From contig FR883429.1 in assembly GCA_000435835.1 (NCBI GenBank), positions 2,468 to 11,475 on the forward strand: DNA of 9,008 nucleotides, in the 5' to 3' direction. The notes beneath the pieces were generated by a model. It searched no databases. It saw only the letters and a program-made list of their open reading frames with translations, and was not told where the DNA came from. This document shows, piece by piece, positions 1-7,458 of the stretch (its first letter is position 1; the number at the start of each line of letters is the position of its first letter). This DNA is from Clostridium sp. CAG:221. Lineage in GTDB: Bacteria; Bacillota; Clostridia; Clostridiales; Clostridiaceae. Position numbers and translations under genes: made by a program.

Positions 1-1101
1 AAAGTTAACATTTCTTTTTAAAGTTAAACCACTGCTCATTAAAATGTTTACTACATCTTCTGCTATGGCAGGTGCAGAAGATAATCCTGGTGATTTTATA
101 CCTGCAACATCAATAAATCCCTTAATTTCCTTATTTTCTTCTATTATGAAATCATCAGTATCTGGAATAGCCCTTAAACCTGCAAAAGTCCTTATTCCAT
201 TTCTAAAATTAATTTTTTCAGTAGTTTTAAATGCTTCTTTTTTAACTTCATTTAAACCATCTCCTGTAGTACTTAATGATTCTTTATCTTCTAAATCAAC
301 TGCATTAGGTCCCACCAAAAGATTTCCATGTACTGTTGGAGTAACAAGTATTCCTTTACCTAATTTTGATGGACATTGAAAAATAGTATGCTCTACTAAA
401 GCACCTTCACTTTTATCCATTACATAATATTCACCTTTTCTAGGGTGTATTTTAAAGCTTTCACTACAAATTAAGTTATGAATTTTATCTGCATATACTC
501 CAGCTGCATTAATAACATAATTGGCAGTTACTTCTTTACCATCAGTAGTTTCTATTACAAATGTGCAATCCTTCTTTATAGATTTCACTTCACTATTAAG
601 TAAAATTTCGCCACCATTTTTCACCCCATTTTCAACTAAAGCCAAAGTATACTCAAATGGACCAACAATTCCACCAGTAGGTGCAAACAATGCTCCTTTT
701 ATGTTCTTATTCAAATTAGGTTCCATTTTTAAGACTTCATCTCTATTAAGAATTTTTAATCCTTTAACTCCATTTTCATTACCATTTATATATAAATTAT
801 TTATTTTTTTCATATCTTCATCATCAAAAGCCAATACTAAAGATCCATTTCTCTTAAAAGGTACAGATAGCTCTTTACATAATTCTTCAAACATTTCATT
901 ACCTTTTACATTGTACTTAGCCATTAATGTACCTACTTTTGGATCATACCCTGCATGAACTATTGCTGAATTAGCTTTTGTTGTTCCCATTGCTACATCA
1001 TTTTCCTTTTCAATTAATGCTACCTTTAAATCATATTTAGTTAATTCTCTAAAAATTGATGCTCCTATAACACCTGCACCAATAATGGCTACATCATACA
1101 T
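1..1101 (-). CDS. glpA: FAD-dependent glycerol-3-phosphate dehydrogenase-like oxidoreductase (GlpA type), 3' end cut by window
   Basis: The frame is open from an ATG at 1101 to the left edge, giving 367 codons with no internal stop; the C-terminus lies outside the window. The N-terminus has a Rossmann FAD-binding motif, GAGVIG at residues 8-13, with an acidic residue (E31) at the end of the second strand. A GTTKANSAIVHAG stretch near residues 40-52 and a late GIKSPGLSSAPAIAE stretch are typical of clostridial GlpA and L-2-hydroxyglutarate oxidase relatives (DAO fold). Such proteins oxidise sn-glycerol 3-phosphate to dihydroxyacetone phosphate with FAD. Clostridial members are about 470-500 residues and usually end in a BFD-like [2Fe-2S] domain, which would be the missing part. 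The start is supported by an AAAGGGG Shine-Dalgarno site (1113-1119). It has its own promoter and leader hairpin, which favours a glycerol role over the alternative, L-2-hydroxyglutarate oxidase. Family is secure; the exact substrate is inferred. Confidence 0.8.
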   Translation of the reverse strand, partial: MYDVAIIGAGVIGASIFRELTKYDLKVALIEKENDVAMGTTKANSAIVHAGYDPKVGTLMAKYNVKGNEMFEELCKELSVPFKRNGSLVLAFDDEDMKKINNLYINGNENGVKGLKILNRDEVLKMEPNLNKNIKGALFAPTGGIVGPFEYTLALVENGVKNGGEILLNSEVKSIKKDCTFVIETTDGKEVTANYVINAAGVYADKIHNLICSESFKIHPRKGEYYVMDKSEGALVEHTIFQCPSKLGKGILVTPTVHGNLLVGPNAVDLEDKESLSTTGDGLNEVKKEAFKTTEKINFRNGIRTFAGLRAIPDTDDFIIEENKEIKGFIDVAGIKSPGLSSAPAIAEDVVNILMSSGLTLKRNVNF

Positions 1102-1131
1102 AAAATTCACTTCCCCTTTATTTTTACATAC

Positions 1132-1186
1132 AAAAAAAAGCCAAGACAAAAATAAGAATATAACTATTCTTTATTTTTGTACTTGA
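1132..1186 (-). terminator. Strong rho-independent terminator, probable attenuator in the glpA leader
   Basis: On the minus strand, an arm beginning AGTCAAGTACAAAAATAAAG pairs with a second arm ending in TTTTTGTCTTGGCT. The stem is about 22 pairs with two single-base bulges and one G-U pair, around a GTTA loop, and is followed by a run of eight T. It lies downstream of the exporter stop at 1278, so it can end that operon. It also lies downstream of the promoter at 1227-1255 and about 30 bases before the glpA start, so it must be read through for glpA expression. In Bacillus subtilis, GlpP with glycerol 3-phosphate antiterminates a similar leader hairpin of glpD; applying that here is inference. 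Confidence 0.85.
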
Positions 1187-1226
1187 CTCTACTTCTCTTG
1201 CACTAATATTTTATTATCATAATATG

Positions 1227-1255
1227 ATTATATCACCACTGTAAACGTTTGTCTA
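1227..1255 (-). promoter_or_regulatory. Sigma-A promoter of glpA
   Basis: On the minus strand, TAGACA (1250-1255) and a perfect TATAAT (1227-1232) are separated by exactly 17 bases. A TG one base before the -10 gives an extended -10. Transcription should start near 1220, giving a leader of roughly 120 bases that contains the terminator hairpin. Confidence 0.75.
1240..1253. promoter_or_regulatory. Candidate CcpA cre site inside the glpA promoter
   Basis: The plus strand reads TGTAAACGTTTGTC. Against the cre consensus TGWAANCGNTNWCA it matches 11 of 14 positions, with a perfect left half and core around the AAACGTTT palindrome. It sits between the -35 and -10 and overlaps the -35, so bound CcpA would block RNA polymerase. 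Carbon catabolite repression of glycerol genes is established in Bacillus; the site here is a prediction. Confidence 0.5.
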
Positions 1256-1277
1256 TATTTTGAATTATCTTTCACAA

Positions 1278-3047
1278 TTACTCAGCAAACTGACTGTTAT
1301 ATAGCTCTTCATAAAAACCACCTTTAGCTATAAGCTCTTGATGATTTCCTTGTTCAATTATATTACCGTCCTTTATTACAAGGATTAAATCAGCACTTTT
1401 TATAGTTGAAAGCCTATGAGCTATAACAAAGCTTGTTCTTCCCTTCATTACATTCTGCATAGCTTGCTGTAACATAAGCTCAAGCCTTGTGTCTACAGAG
1501 CTAGTTGCTTCATCTAATATTAAAATAGCTGGATCTGAAAGTATTGCTCTGGCAATGGTAAGTAGCTGCTTTTCTCCCTGTGATATATTGGATGCTTCTT
1601 CATTTAATACCATATCATAACCATCTGGTAATGTTTTTATAAAATGATGTACATTAGCAATTTTTGCTGCTAAAATAACATCTTCCTTGCTGGCATTAAA
1701 GTTACCATATTTTATATTTTCTTCAATGGTTCCATTAAATAACCATGTATCTTGTAATACCATACCAAAAAGACTACGCAAATCTTCACGCTTCATATCT
1801 CGTGTATCTACTCCATCAATCTTTATTGATCCGCCTTTAAGTTCATAAAATCTCATTAACAAGTTTATTAATGTAGTTTTTCCAGCACCAGTTGGTCCAA
1901 CTATTGCCACCATTTGTCCTGCTTTAATTTCTGCGTTTAAATCATCAATTAATATCTTATCATCATGATAACCAAATCTTACATGTTCAAAACTTACATT
2001 TCCTCTTGGCTCATCTAGTTTTACACTTTGTTCTTTATCTGGAATTTGCTCTTCTTCATTTAAGATTTCAAAGACTCTATCTACTGCTGCAAAAGCTGAC
2101 TGTATTGCTGATGATAATTGAGTTACTTGTGATAATGGCTGATTTATTTGCCAAATATATCTTATAAAAGCCTGTAGATTACCTACTGTAATTCTACCAG
2201 CTACTGCTGTAATTGCTCCCATAATTCCAATGGCTGCAATACCAAGATAACTTACCAGTGATACTAAAGGCCCCATGGTACTAGAAATAAATTGAGCTTT
2301 AAAGCCTGAAGCTTGTAATTTACTATTGATTTCAACAAATTCATTTATGGCACTTTCTTCTTTACCATATAACTTTATTTCATTAAAGCCTGTAAACATC
2401 TCCTGTACAGTTCCATTTAACTTCCCTAAAGCATCTTGCTGTGCCTTAAAATAACCTTGTGATTTATTTACCACAATTTTTGATACAAGAAAGCTTAATG
2501 GTATTATCAGTGCTGCCACAAAAGCCATTTTTACATTTATTCTAAACATCATAATTAGTGCTAATGAAACTGATAAAATAGAATTTATTACCTGACTTAA
2601 GCTTTGCTGCAAAGCATTTGATATAGTATCAATATCATTAGTAATCCTACTTAATACATCACCATAGCTGTTTCCATCAAAATAACTTACTGGTAACCTT
2701 CTAATCTTATCCTGTACTGCTGCTCTTAAGTCTCTCATACTATTTTGGATAGAGTTAGTTAATAAAAAACTTGCCCCATAAGTTGATAATACATTACCTA
2801 AATATACACATACAAGAATTATCAATATTTTTAGTATATATTTAAAATTTACACTAGCACCTTCAACACCCTTGATTATATTAAAAGAATCATTTGTAAG
2901 TTGAGTTATTATAAGACCCTCCACCGCTGGAGCAAGAGCTGTAAATACAGCTGCTGAAATAATCAGTATTATAGCAAAAATAAACCCTTTCCTATAATTT
3001 TTTACAAAGGGGGCTATTTTTCTAATTGTATCTTTTATCTTATTCAT
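1278..3047 (-). CDS. ABC exporter half-transporter, subunit with intact Walker B/H-loop (heterodimer partner 2)
   Basis: This 589-residue type I exporter half has an N-terminal membrane domain with helices near residues 21-43, 69-90, 155-193 and 258-283, then an ATPase domain. The ATPase has Walker A GPTGAGKT (384-391), Walker B ILILDE with catalytic Glu513, and H-loop His544. Its signature is ISQGE (488-492) rather than LSGGQ. This combination is known from heterodimeric exporters such as TM288 of TM287/288, BmrD and LmrD: the subunit supplies the catalytic machinery of the active site and the poor signature of the degenerate site. It overlaps the upstream exporter gene by one base (TAATG) and has an AGAGGAGG site about 10 bases before its ATG, so translational coupling is likely. 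It ends in the hairpin at 1132-1186. The role is probably drug or lipid export; the substrate is unknown. Confidence 0.9.
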   Translation of the reverse strand: MNKIKDTIRKIAPFVKNYRKGFIFAIILIISAAVFTALAPAVEGLIITQLTNDSFNIIKGVEGASVNFKYILKILIILVCVYLGNVLSTYGASFLLTNSIQNSMRDLRAAVQDKIRRLPVSYFDGNSYGDVLSRITNDIDTISNALQQSLSQVINSILSVSLALIMMFRINVKMAFVAALIIPLSFLVSKIVVNKSQGYFKAQQDALGKLNGTVQEMFTGFNEIKLYGKEESAINEFVEINSKLQASGFKAQFISSTMGPLVSLVSYLGIAAIGIMGAITAVAGRITVGNLQAFIRYIWQINQPLSQVTQLSSAIQSAFAAVDRVFEILNEEEQIPDKEQSVKLDEPRGNVSFEHVRFGYHDDKILIDDLNAEIKAGQMVAIVGPTGAGKTTLINLLMRFYELKGGSIKIDGVDTRDMKREDLRSLFGMVLQDTWLFNGTIEENIKYGNFNASKEDVILAAKIANVHHFIKTLPDGYDMVLNEEASNISQGEKQLLTIARAILSDPAILILDEATSSVDTRLELMLQQAMQNVMKGRTSFVIAHRLSTIKSADLILVIKDGNIIEQGNHQELIAKGGFYEELYNSQFAE

Positions 3048-4774
3048 TATGCAAGTTCCTCCTCTGTAAGTTGTGATAATGCTATTTCATGATATACATT
3101 ACAAGTTTTTAACAATTCCTTATGCTTGCCAACACCTACAACTTTACCTTCATCCAATACAATTATCTTATCTGCATCCATTATTGAACCTATTCTTTGA
3201 GCTACTATTAAAACAATTGCATCTGTAGTTTCTTTTTTCAAAGCTTTTCTAAGAATAGCATCTGTCTTAAAATCTAGGGCTGAAAAACTATCATCAAATA
3301 TATATATTTCTGGTTTTCTTACTAAGGCTCTAGCTATTGATAATCTTTGCTTCTGTCCACCTGATACATTAGATCCACCTTCACTTATAGGTTCATCAAA
3401 GCCCTTTTCTTTATTTGTAATAAAGTCATACGCTTGTGCAATTTTCGCGCTATGTTCAACTTCATCATGAGTAGCATGAGGCTTACCAAATTTTATATTA
3501 CTTTTTATAGTACCAGTAAATAATAAATTCTTTTGTCTTATAAAGCCTATTTTCTTCCTTAATGCTTTTAAATTAAACTTTCTTACATCAATACCATCAA
3601 TTCTTATACTTCCTTCTGTTACATCGTAAAATCTTGGTATAAGATTAATAAGTGTTGACTTTCCACTTCCTGTGCTACCAATAAAAGCAATAGTTTCACC
3701 TTTTTTAGCACTAAATGAAACATTTTTAATTACTGATTCTTCTCCATCTGGATAAACAAATGTAACATTTTCAAATTCTAATGTTCCTTCATTATTTGTT
3801 TCAGTAATTCCTTGTTCTGGATTTTTAATCATAGGCTCTGCATCTAATATTTCCTGTATTCTTTCTGCTGAAACTTGTGCCTTAGGATACATAACAAAAA
3901 CATTAGAAAATAGCATTAAAGAGAACATTGCATGAAATAAATACTCTATAAATGCAACTAATTGCCCAACTTGCAATGAGCCGACATTTATCATTTTGCT
4001 AGCCATCCAGAATATAGCTATTATAGCTAAGTTTAATAATAAGAAGAAAGTAGGTTGAGCCACTGACATAAGCTTAAATAGCTTTTTTGAAATGGAAGTA
4101 TATGCATTATTAACTTTTTTAAATCTCTTTCTCTCATAATCATCATTACCAAAAGCTCTAATAACCCTAATTCCTGTTAAATTTTCTCTAGATATTCTAT
4201 TAAGCTTATCTAAATTCTTTTGTTGTGTTTGAGACCATGGATGGGATGTCTTAGCAATTAAATATACTCCTAAAACAATAAGTGGTAAGGTAACTGATAA
4301 AATAGCAGATAATTTCACACTTGTTGATAAAATTAAGAATACGCTTATGATAAACATAATAGGACATATCATTGCCATTCTCAAAATAGTATTGGTAAAT
4401 TGCATAACTTGAAAGGCATCATTGGTAGTTCTAGTTATCATTGATGATATACCAAATCTATCATATTCACTATGAGAAAATTCTTGAGACTTTTTAAATA
4501 TATCATTTCTTATATCTCTAACAACACTGGTGGAAATCTTTGCTGAAGTAAATCCTAAGAGTATTGAACCCATAACACCTAGCACAGATATGATCACAAT
4601 AACAATACCCATTCTCTTTATATAGCTTATATCATTATAGGCTATACCTTTATCTATGACAGTAGCCATTATTGTAGGTATGCCCAGTTCAACTAAAGCA
4701 AAACCTAATACACCAAGCATATTCAATAAGACTAAACCTTTATATCTGTTTAAATACTTTAATATTAATTTCAT
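3047..4774 (-). CDS. ABC exporter half-transporter, subunit with degenerate Walker B/H-loop (heterodimer partner 1)
   Basis: This 575-residue protein has six predicted membrane helices (about 13-36, 55-76, 134-153, 157-176, 239-260, 270-292) and a C-terminal ATPase domain. Walker A is GSTGSGKST (366-374) and the signature is canonical VSGGQ (470-474). The catalytic glutamate after Walker B is aspartate (IFDD, Asp495), and the switch histidine is glutamine (Gln526). These are the hallmark changes of the non-catalytic subunit of heterodimeric exporters (TM287, BmrC, LmrC). Its good signature completes the active ATP site of the partner encoded directly downstream. It is the first gene of the two-gene operon, with AAAAGGAGAT (4781-4790) before the ATG and a consensus promoter. 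There is no long leader or regulator gene next to it. The substrate cannot be read from sequence. Confidence 0.9.
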   Translation of the reverse strand: MKLILKYLNRYKGLVLLNMLGVLGFALVELGIPTIMATVIDKGIAYNDISYIKRMGIVIVIISVLGVMGSILLGFTSAKISTSVVRDIRNDIFKKSQEFSHSEYDRFGISSMITRTTNDAFQVMQFTNTILRMAMICPIMFIISVFLILSTSVKLSAILSVTLPLIVLGVYLIAKTSHPWSQTQQKNLDKLNRISRENLTGIRVIRAFGNDDYERKRFKKVNNAYTSISKKLFKLMSVAQPTFFLLLNLAIIAIFWMASKMINVGSLQVGQLVAFIEYLFHAMFSLMLFSNVFVMYPKAQVSAERIQEILDAEPMIKNPEQGITETNNEGTLEFENVTFVYPDGEESVIKNVSFSAKKGETIAFIGSTGSGKSTLINLIPRFYDVTEGSIRIDGIDVRKFNLKALRKKIGFIRQKNLLFTGTIKSNIKFGKPHATHDEVEHSAKIAQAYDFITNKEKGFDEPISEGGSNVSGGQKQRLSIARALVRKPEIYIFDDSFSALDFKTDAILRKALKKETTDAIVLIVAQRIGSIMDADKIIVLDEGKVVGVGKHKELLKTCNVYHEIALSQLTEEELA

Positions 4775-4815
4775 TTATTCATCTCCTTTTCATTATTATT
4801 CCATCAGTCTTTAGT

Positions 4816-4844
4816 ATCATATCTACTTATTTATTTTGTGTCAA
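4816..4844 (-). promoter_or_regulatory. Sigma-A promoter of the ABC exporter operon
   Basis: On the minus strand a perfect TTGACA (4839-4844) and TATGAT (4816-4821) are separated by 17 bases. The predicted start near 4809 leaves a short untranslated leader of about 35 bases, too short for a riboswitch or attenuator. Confidence 0.75.
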
Positions 4845-4899
4845 TAATTAAATTTTATATATCTTATTAAGTTTAATTCTTCCTTAATTTTCATAAATA

Positions 4900-4924
4900 T
4901 TAATAAACTTTTTAAATTTATTAA
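4900..4924. repeat. Perfect 8-bp inverted repeat between divergent promoters
   Basis: TTAATAAA (4900-4907) and TTTATTAA (4917-4924) are exact reverse complements around a 9-base spacer. They sit upstream of the GNAT promoter and behind the exporter promoter. It could be an operator, but it consists only of A and T, so chance is a real alternative. Confidence 0.3.
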
Positions 4925-4944
4925 GGTCAGGTCTGCTGTAAATA

Positions 4945-4953
4945 TGTTACAAT
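4945..4953 (+). promoter_or_regulatory. Probable extended -10 promoter of the GNAT gene
   Basis: TATGTTACAAT spans about 4943-4953 and fits the Gram-positive extended -10 pattern TRTGnTATAAT with one mismatch. No good -35 is visible at the proper distance; AGGTCA (4924-4929) is the nearest. It lies about 40 bases before the chosen ATG. Confidence 0.4.
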
Positions 4954-4991
4954 TAAATTATCATAAAGTATTTAAAGAAAGGAGCATTCAT

Positions 4992-5846
4992 ATGAAAGTT
5001 ATAACTTATTCATCAATGAAAGACTTTATAGATGATACTTTAGAACTATTATTAAAAGATGAAGCTGTTAATCAATTATTGATATTTACTGCCTTAAGCA
5101 AAAAGGATTTAGCCACAAATGATACTTTACATGTAGGCAAAGTCATTGATGAAAATAATGAGGTTTCTTTAATATTTTTAAATAACCAACCCTATAACCT
5201 TCTTGCCTATACACCTAATGAAACTATTAATGTAGATGCAGTAAAACTCTTAGCAAAGTATTTAGTTAATAATAATATTAGGATTTACGGTATAAATGCC
5301 TGCAAAACTATATCTGAAACATTCATAAGATATTATAAAAAATTAACCAAGGCCAACTTTACTGAACGCTTAGCTATGAATATTATGGAGGTATCAGAAG
5401 TAAACGATATCATTTTGCCAGAAGGAAACTTTAGACAAGCTACCCTTGAAGATCTCCCTTTATTATCTAAATGGTTTTGTCAATTTTCTTTAGACGCCAC
5501 CAATGAACTCATTGATATTTCTATTGCTTCATCATTTATGAAGGATAAAATATCACATGGATTGGTTTATATATTTGAAAATAAAAATAAACAAGCTGTT
5601 TCTATGGCCGCTGCTACAAGACAACTACAAAATGGTATTTGTATAAATCTAGTTTATACAGATGAAGCTTTTAGAAAGAAGAAATATGGTTCAGCGGTAG
5701 TATTTAATTTAAGTAAGCTCCTACTGCAATCAGGTAATAAATTCTGTACTCTTTGTGTAGACAAATCTAATCAAATATCCAATAGAATTTATAGGAAAAT
5801 TGGTTATAAAATACTTGATAATAGTTATGATTTTCGACTTAATTAA
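4992..5846 (+). CDS. GNAT family N-acetyltransferase
   Basis: This is a 284-residue soluble protein. The C-terminal half (from about residue 145) carries a GNAT fold. A motif-A-like acetyl-CoA loop follows RKKKYGSA (228-235), close to the Q/RxxGxG/A pattern with lysine at the first position. It is followed by a motif-B-like region NRIYRKIGY (264-272). The N-terminal ~140 residues show no recognisable catalytic motif and may be a second, degenerate GNAT-like domain, as in several Firmicutes acetyltransferases of this size. I chose the ATG at 4992 because AAAGGAG (4978-4984) stands 7 bases before it; an in-frame ATG at 4944 lacks a good ribosome site and would overlap the promoter. It is transcribed away from the ABC exporter and converges on citrate synthase. 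The acyl acceptor is unknown. Confidence 0.75.
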   Translation: MKVITYSSMKDFIDDTLELLLKDEAVNQLLIFTALSKKDLATNDTLHVGKVIDENNEVSLIFLNNQPYNLLAYTPNETINVDAVKLLAKYLVNNNIRIYGINACKTISETFIRYYKKLTKANFTERLAMNIMEVSEVNDIILPEGNFRQATLEDLPLLSKWFCQFSLDATNELIDISIASSFMKDKISHGLVYIFENKNKQAVSMAAATRQLQNGICINLVYTDEAFRKKKYGSAVVFNLSKLLLQSGNKFCTLCVDKSNQISNRIYRKIGYKILDNSYDFRLN

Positions 5847-5856
5847 TATAACAATA

Positions 5857-5890
5857 GGCAAAGAAATGGTAAGATATCCACTTCTTTGCC
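5857..5890. terminator. Shared hairpin between convergent GNAT and citrate synthase genes
   Basis: GGCAAAGAAATGG and its partner CCACTTCTTTGCC form a 13-position stem with one A-C mismatch and an 8-base loop. The flanks are T-rich in both reading directions but lack a clean T-run, so it is probably a modest bidirectional terminator. It begins 11 bases after the GNAT stop and 25 bases beyond the citrate synthase stop. Confidence 0.6.
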
Positions 5891-5914
5891 ATGCTAACTT
5901 TATAATTGATTTTA

Positions 5915-7282
5915 TTATTTTCTCTTATCTATTTCCACATATGGTCGTCTTTCTAATACATTCATATAAGCAGGTCTTATTATCTTATCTGCATTAATTA
6001 ACTCTTCAATTCTATGGGCACTCCACCCTACAATACGTGCCATAGCAAAAATAGGCGTATATAATTCTTCTGGAAGTCCTAACATACTATATACAAAACC
6101 ACTATAAAAATCTATATTAGCACTTACACCTTTATAAGTCTTTCTATTTTTTGCAATTACTTTTGGTGCCAACCTTTCAACTGTTTCATATAAATTATAC
6201 TCCTTTGTAAGCCCCTTTTCTTCTGAAAGTTTCTTTACAAATCCTTTAAAGACTTTAGCTCTTGGATCAGAAACTGAATATATAGCATGTCCTATTCCGT
6301 ATATCAAACCTGATTTATCAAAAGCTTCCTTATTCAAAAGTGCATTTAAATACATAGCTATTTCTTCTTCATCTTCCCAATCATGAACATTTTCTTTCAT
6401 ATCTTTAAACATCTGCATTACCTTTATATTAGCTCCACCATGCTTAGGTCCTTTTAATGACCCTAATGCAGCGGCTATAACTGAATATGTGTCTGTTCCT
6501 GATGACGATACCACATGTGTTGTAAAGCTTGAGTTATTACCACCACCATGTTCTGCGTGTAATACCAGTGCCAAATCTAATATTCTTGCTTCTAATTTAC
6601 TATATTTACTATCTGGTCTTAACATATATAAAATATTTTCTGCAGTGGATAATGTTGTGTTAGGCGTATGTATAATAAGACTTTCCTCATTATGATAATG
6701 ATTATACGCCTGATATCCATAAACAGATAGCAATGGAAAAATTGAAATTAGCTGTAATGACTGTCTAAGAACATTAGATATGGATATATCATTTGGATTT
6801 TCATCATAAGAATACAGTGTAAGTACACTTCTAGCTAAAGTATTCATCATATCAAAACTTGGTGCTTTCATTATTATATCTCTAACAAAAGATGTTGGTA
6901 AACTTCTATAGCTAGCTAATATTTCTGAAAACTCTTCTAATTGCTCTTTATTTGGTAATTCTCCAAGTAATAAAAGATATGCTGTTTCTTCGAAACCAAA
7001 TCGATCTTCTTTTATAAATCCTTTAACTAAATCTTCAATATTAATACCTCTATAAAACAACTGTCCATGGCAAGGAATAAGTTTGCCATCTACTTCTTTT
7101 TTTGCATACACTTCAGATATTTCTGTTAAACCTGTTAAAACACCTTTTCCCTCTAAATCTCTAAGCCCCCTAAAAACCTTATATTTAGAGTAAAACTTTG
7201 GATCTATCCTGCTATTATTCTCACATATTTTATCCAGCTTTTTAATTTCTGGTGTGATTTCTGAAAAATTTCTTTCTACCAT
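5915..7282 (-). CDS. Citrate synthase (Si-type, citrate/2-methylcitrate synthase family)
   Basis: This 455-residue enzyme condenses acetyl-CoA with oxaloacetate (or possibly propionyl-CoA) to give citrate. Conserved active-site signatures appear in order: HAEHGGG (His245), GPKHGGAN (His281), GIGHAIYSVSDPRA (His332) and NIDFYSG (Asp391). His281, His332 and Asp391 correspond to Escherichia coli His264, His305 and Asp362, and the spacing agrees well (51 and 59 against 41 and 57). The protein is somewhat longer than E. coli GltA, with the extra residues mainly at the N-terminus. It is a Si-type enzyme, unrelated to the Re-citrate synthase used by some clostridia. No aconitase or isocitrate dehydrogenase gene is beside it. 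The only usable in-frame start is the ATG at 7282, although its best Shine-Dalgarno match, AAAGGGGG, is unusually distant (16 bases). A preference for 2-methylcitrate synthesis cannot be excluded. Confidence 0.9.
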   Translation of the reverse strand: MVERNFSEITPEIKKLDKICENNSRIDPKFYSKYKVFRGLRDLEGKGVLTGLTEISEVYAKKEVDGKLIPCHGQLFYRGINIEDLVKGFIKEDRFGFEETAYLLLLGELPNKEQLEEFSEILASYRSLPTSFVRDIIMKAPSFDMMNTLARSVLTLYSYDENPNDISISNVLRQSLQLISIFPLLSVYGYQAYNHYHNEESLIIHTPNTTLSTAENILYMLRPDSKYSKLEARILDLALVLHAEHGGGNNSSFTTHVVSSSGTDTYSVIAAALGSLKGPKHGGANIKVMQMFKDMKENVHDWEDEEEIAMYLNALLNKEAFDKSGLIYGIGHAIYSVSDPRAKVFKGFVKKLSEEKGLTKEYNLYETVERLAPKVIAKNRKTYKGVSANIDFYSGFVYSMLGLPEELYTPIFAMARIVGWSAHRIEELINADKIIRPAYMNVLERRPYVEIDKRK

Positions 7283-7333
7283 AATACTCTACAATTTGCC
7301 CCCTTTTGTTTTACATATATTGTATATTACTAT

Positions 7334-7361
7334 ATATTACCACTTTTTCTCTTTATTTCAA
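7334..7361 (-). promoter_or_regulatory. Possible citrate synthase promoter
   Basis: On the minus strand TTGAAA (7356-7361) is followed after 16 bases by TAATAT (7334-7339), 52 bases before the start codon. The -10 is weak and several overlapping TA-rich hexamers compete, so only the neighbourhood is reasonably supported. Confidence 0.35.
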
Positions 7362-7416
7362 ATAAACTATTGAAAAATTCACATTTATTTAATTTATTCA
7401 GTTACATATATATTTA

Positions 7417-7453
7417 AAAAGCTGATAAATATTAGTCATATTTATCAGCTTTT
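7417..7453 (-). terminator. Rho-independent terminator of the lipoprotein gene
   Basis: A perfect 15-pair stem, AAAAGCTGATAAATA with its exact complement, encloses a 7-base loop. It starts 5 bases after the lipoprotein stop codon and is followed on the minus strand by TTTTTAAATATATAT. The symmetric A and T flanks could let it act in both directions. It insulates the citrate synthase promoter just downstream. Confidence 0.8.
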
Positions 7454-7458
7454 CACTA

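Noticed and set aside
44..958. Plus-strand open frames at 44-379 and 521-958
   Set aside because: They lie antisense to the GlpA-like gene, whose minus-strand frame is continuous and has clear FAD motifs; their translations look like low-complexity shadows with no ribosome site.
4944..4991. Upstream in-frame ATG extending the GNAT protein by 16 residues
   Set aside because: It lacks a good ribosome site and overlaps the probable -10, whereas AAAGGAG is ideally placed for the ATG at 4992.
5800..5997. Plus-strand open frame of 65 codons
   Set aside because: It overlaps the end of the GNAT gene in another frame, runs through the terminator hairpin and into citrate synthase antisense; no ribosome site.
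6489..6695. Plus-strand open frame inside citrate synthase
   Set aside because: It is antisense to the conserved active-site region of citrate synthase and has no independent support.
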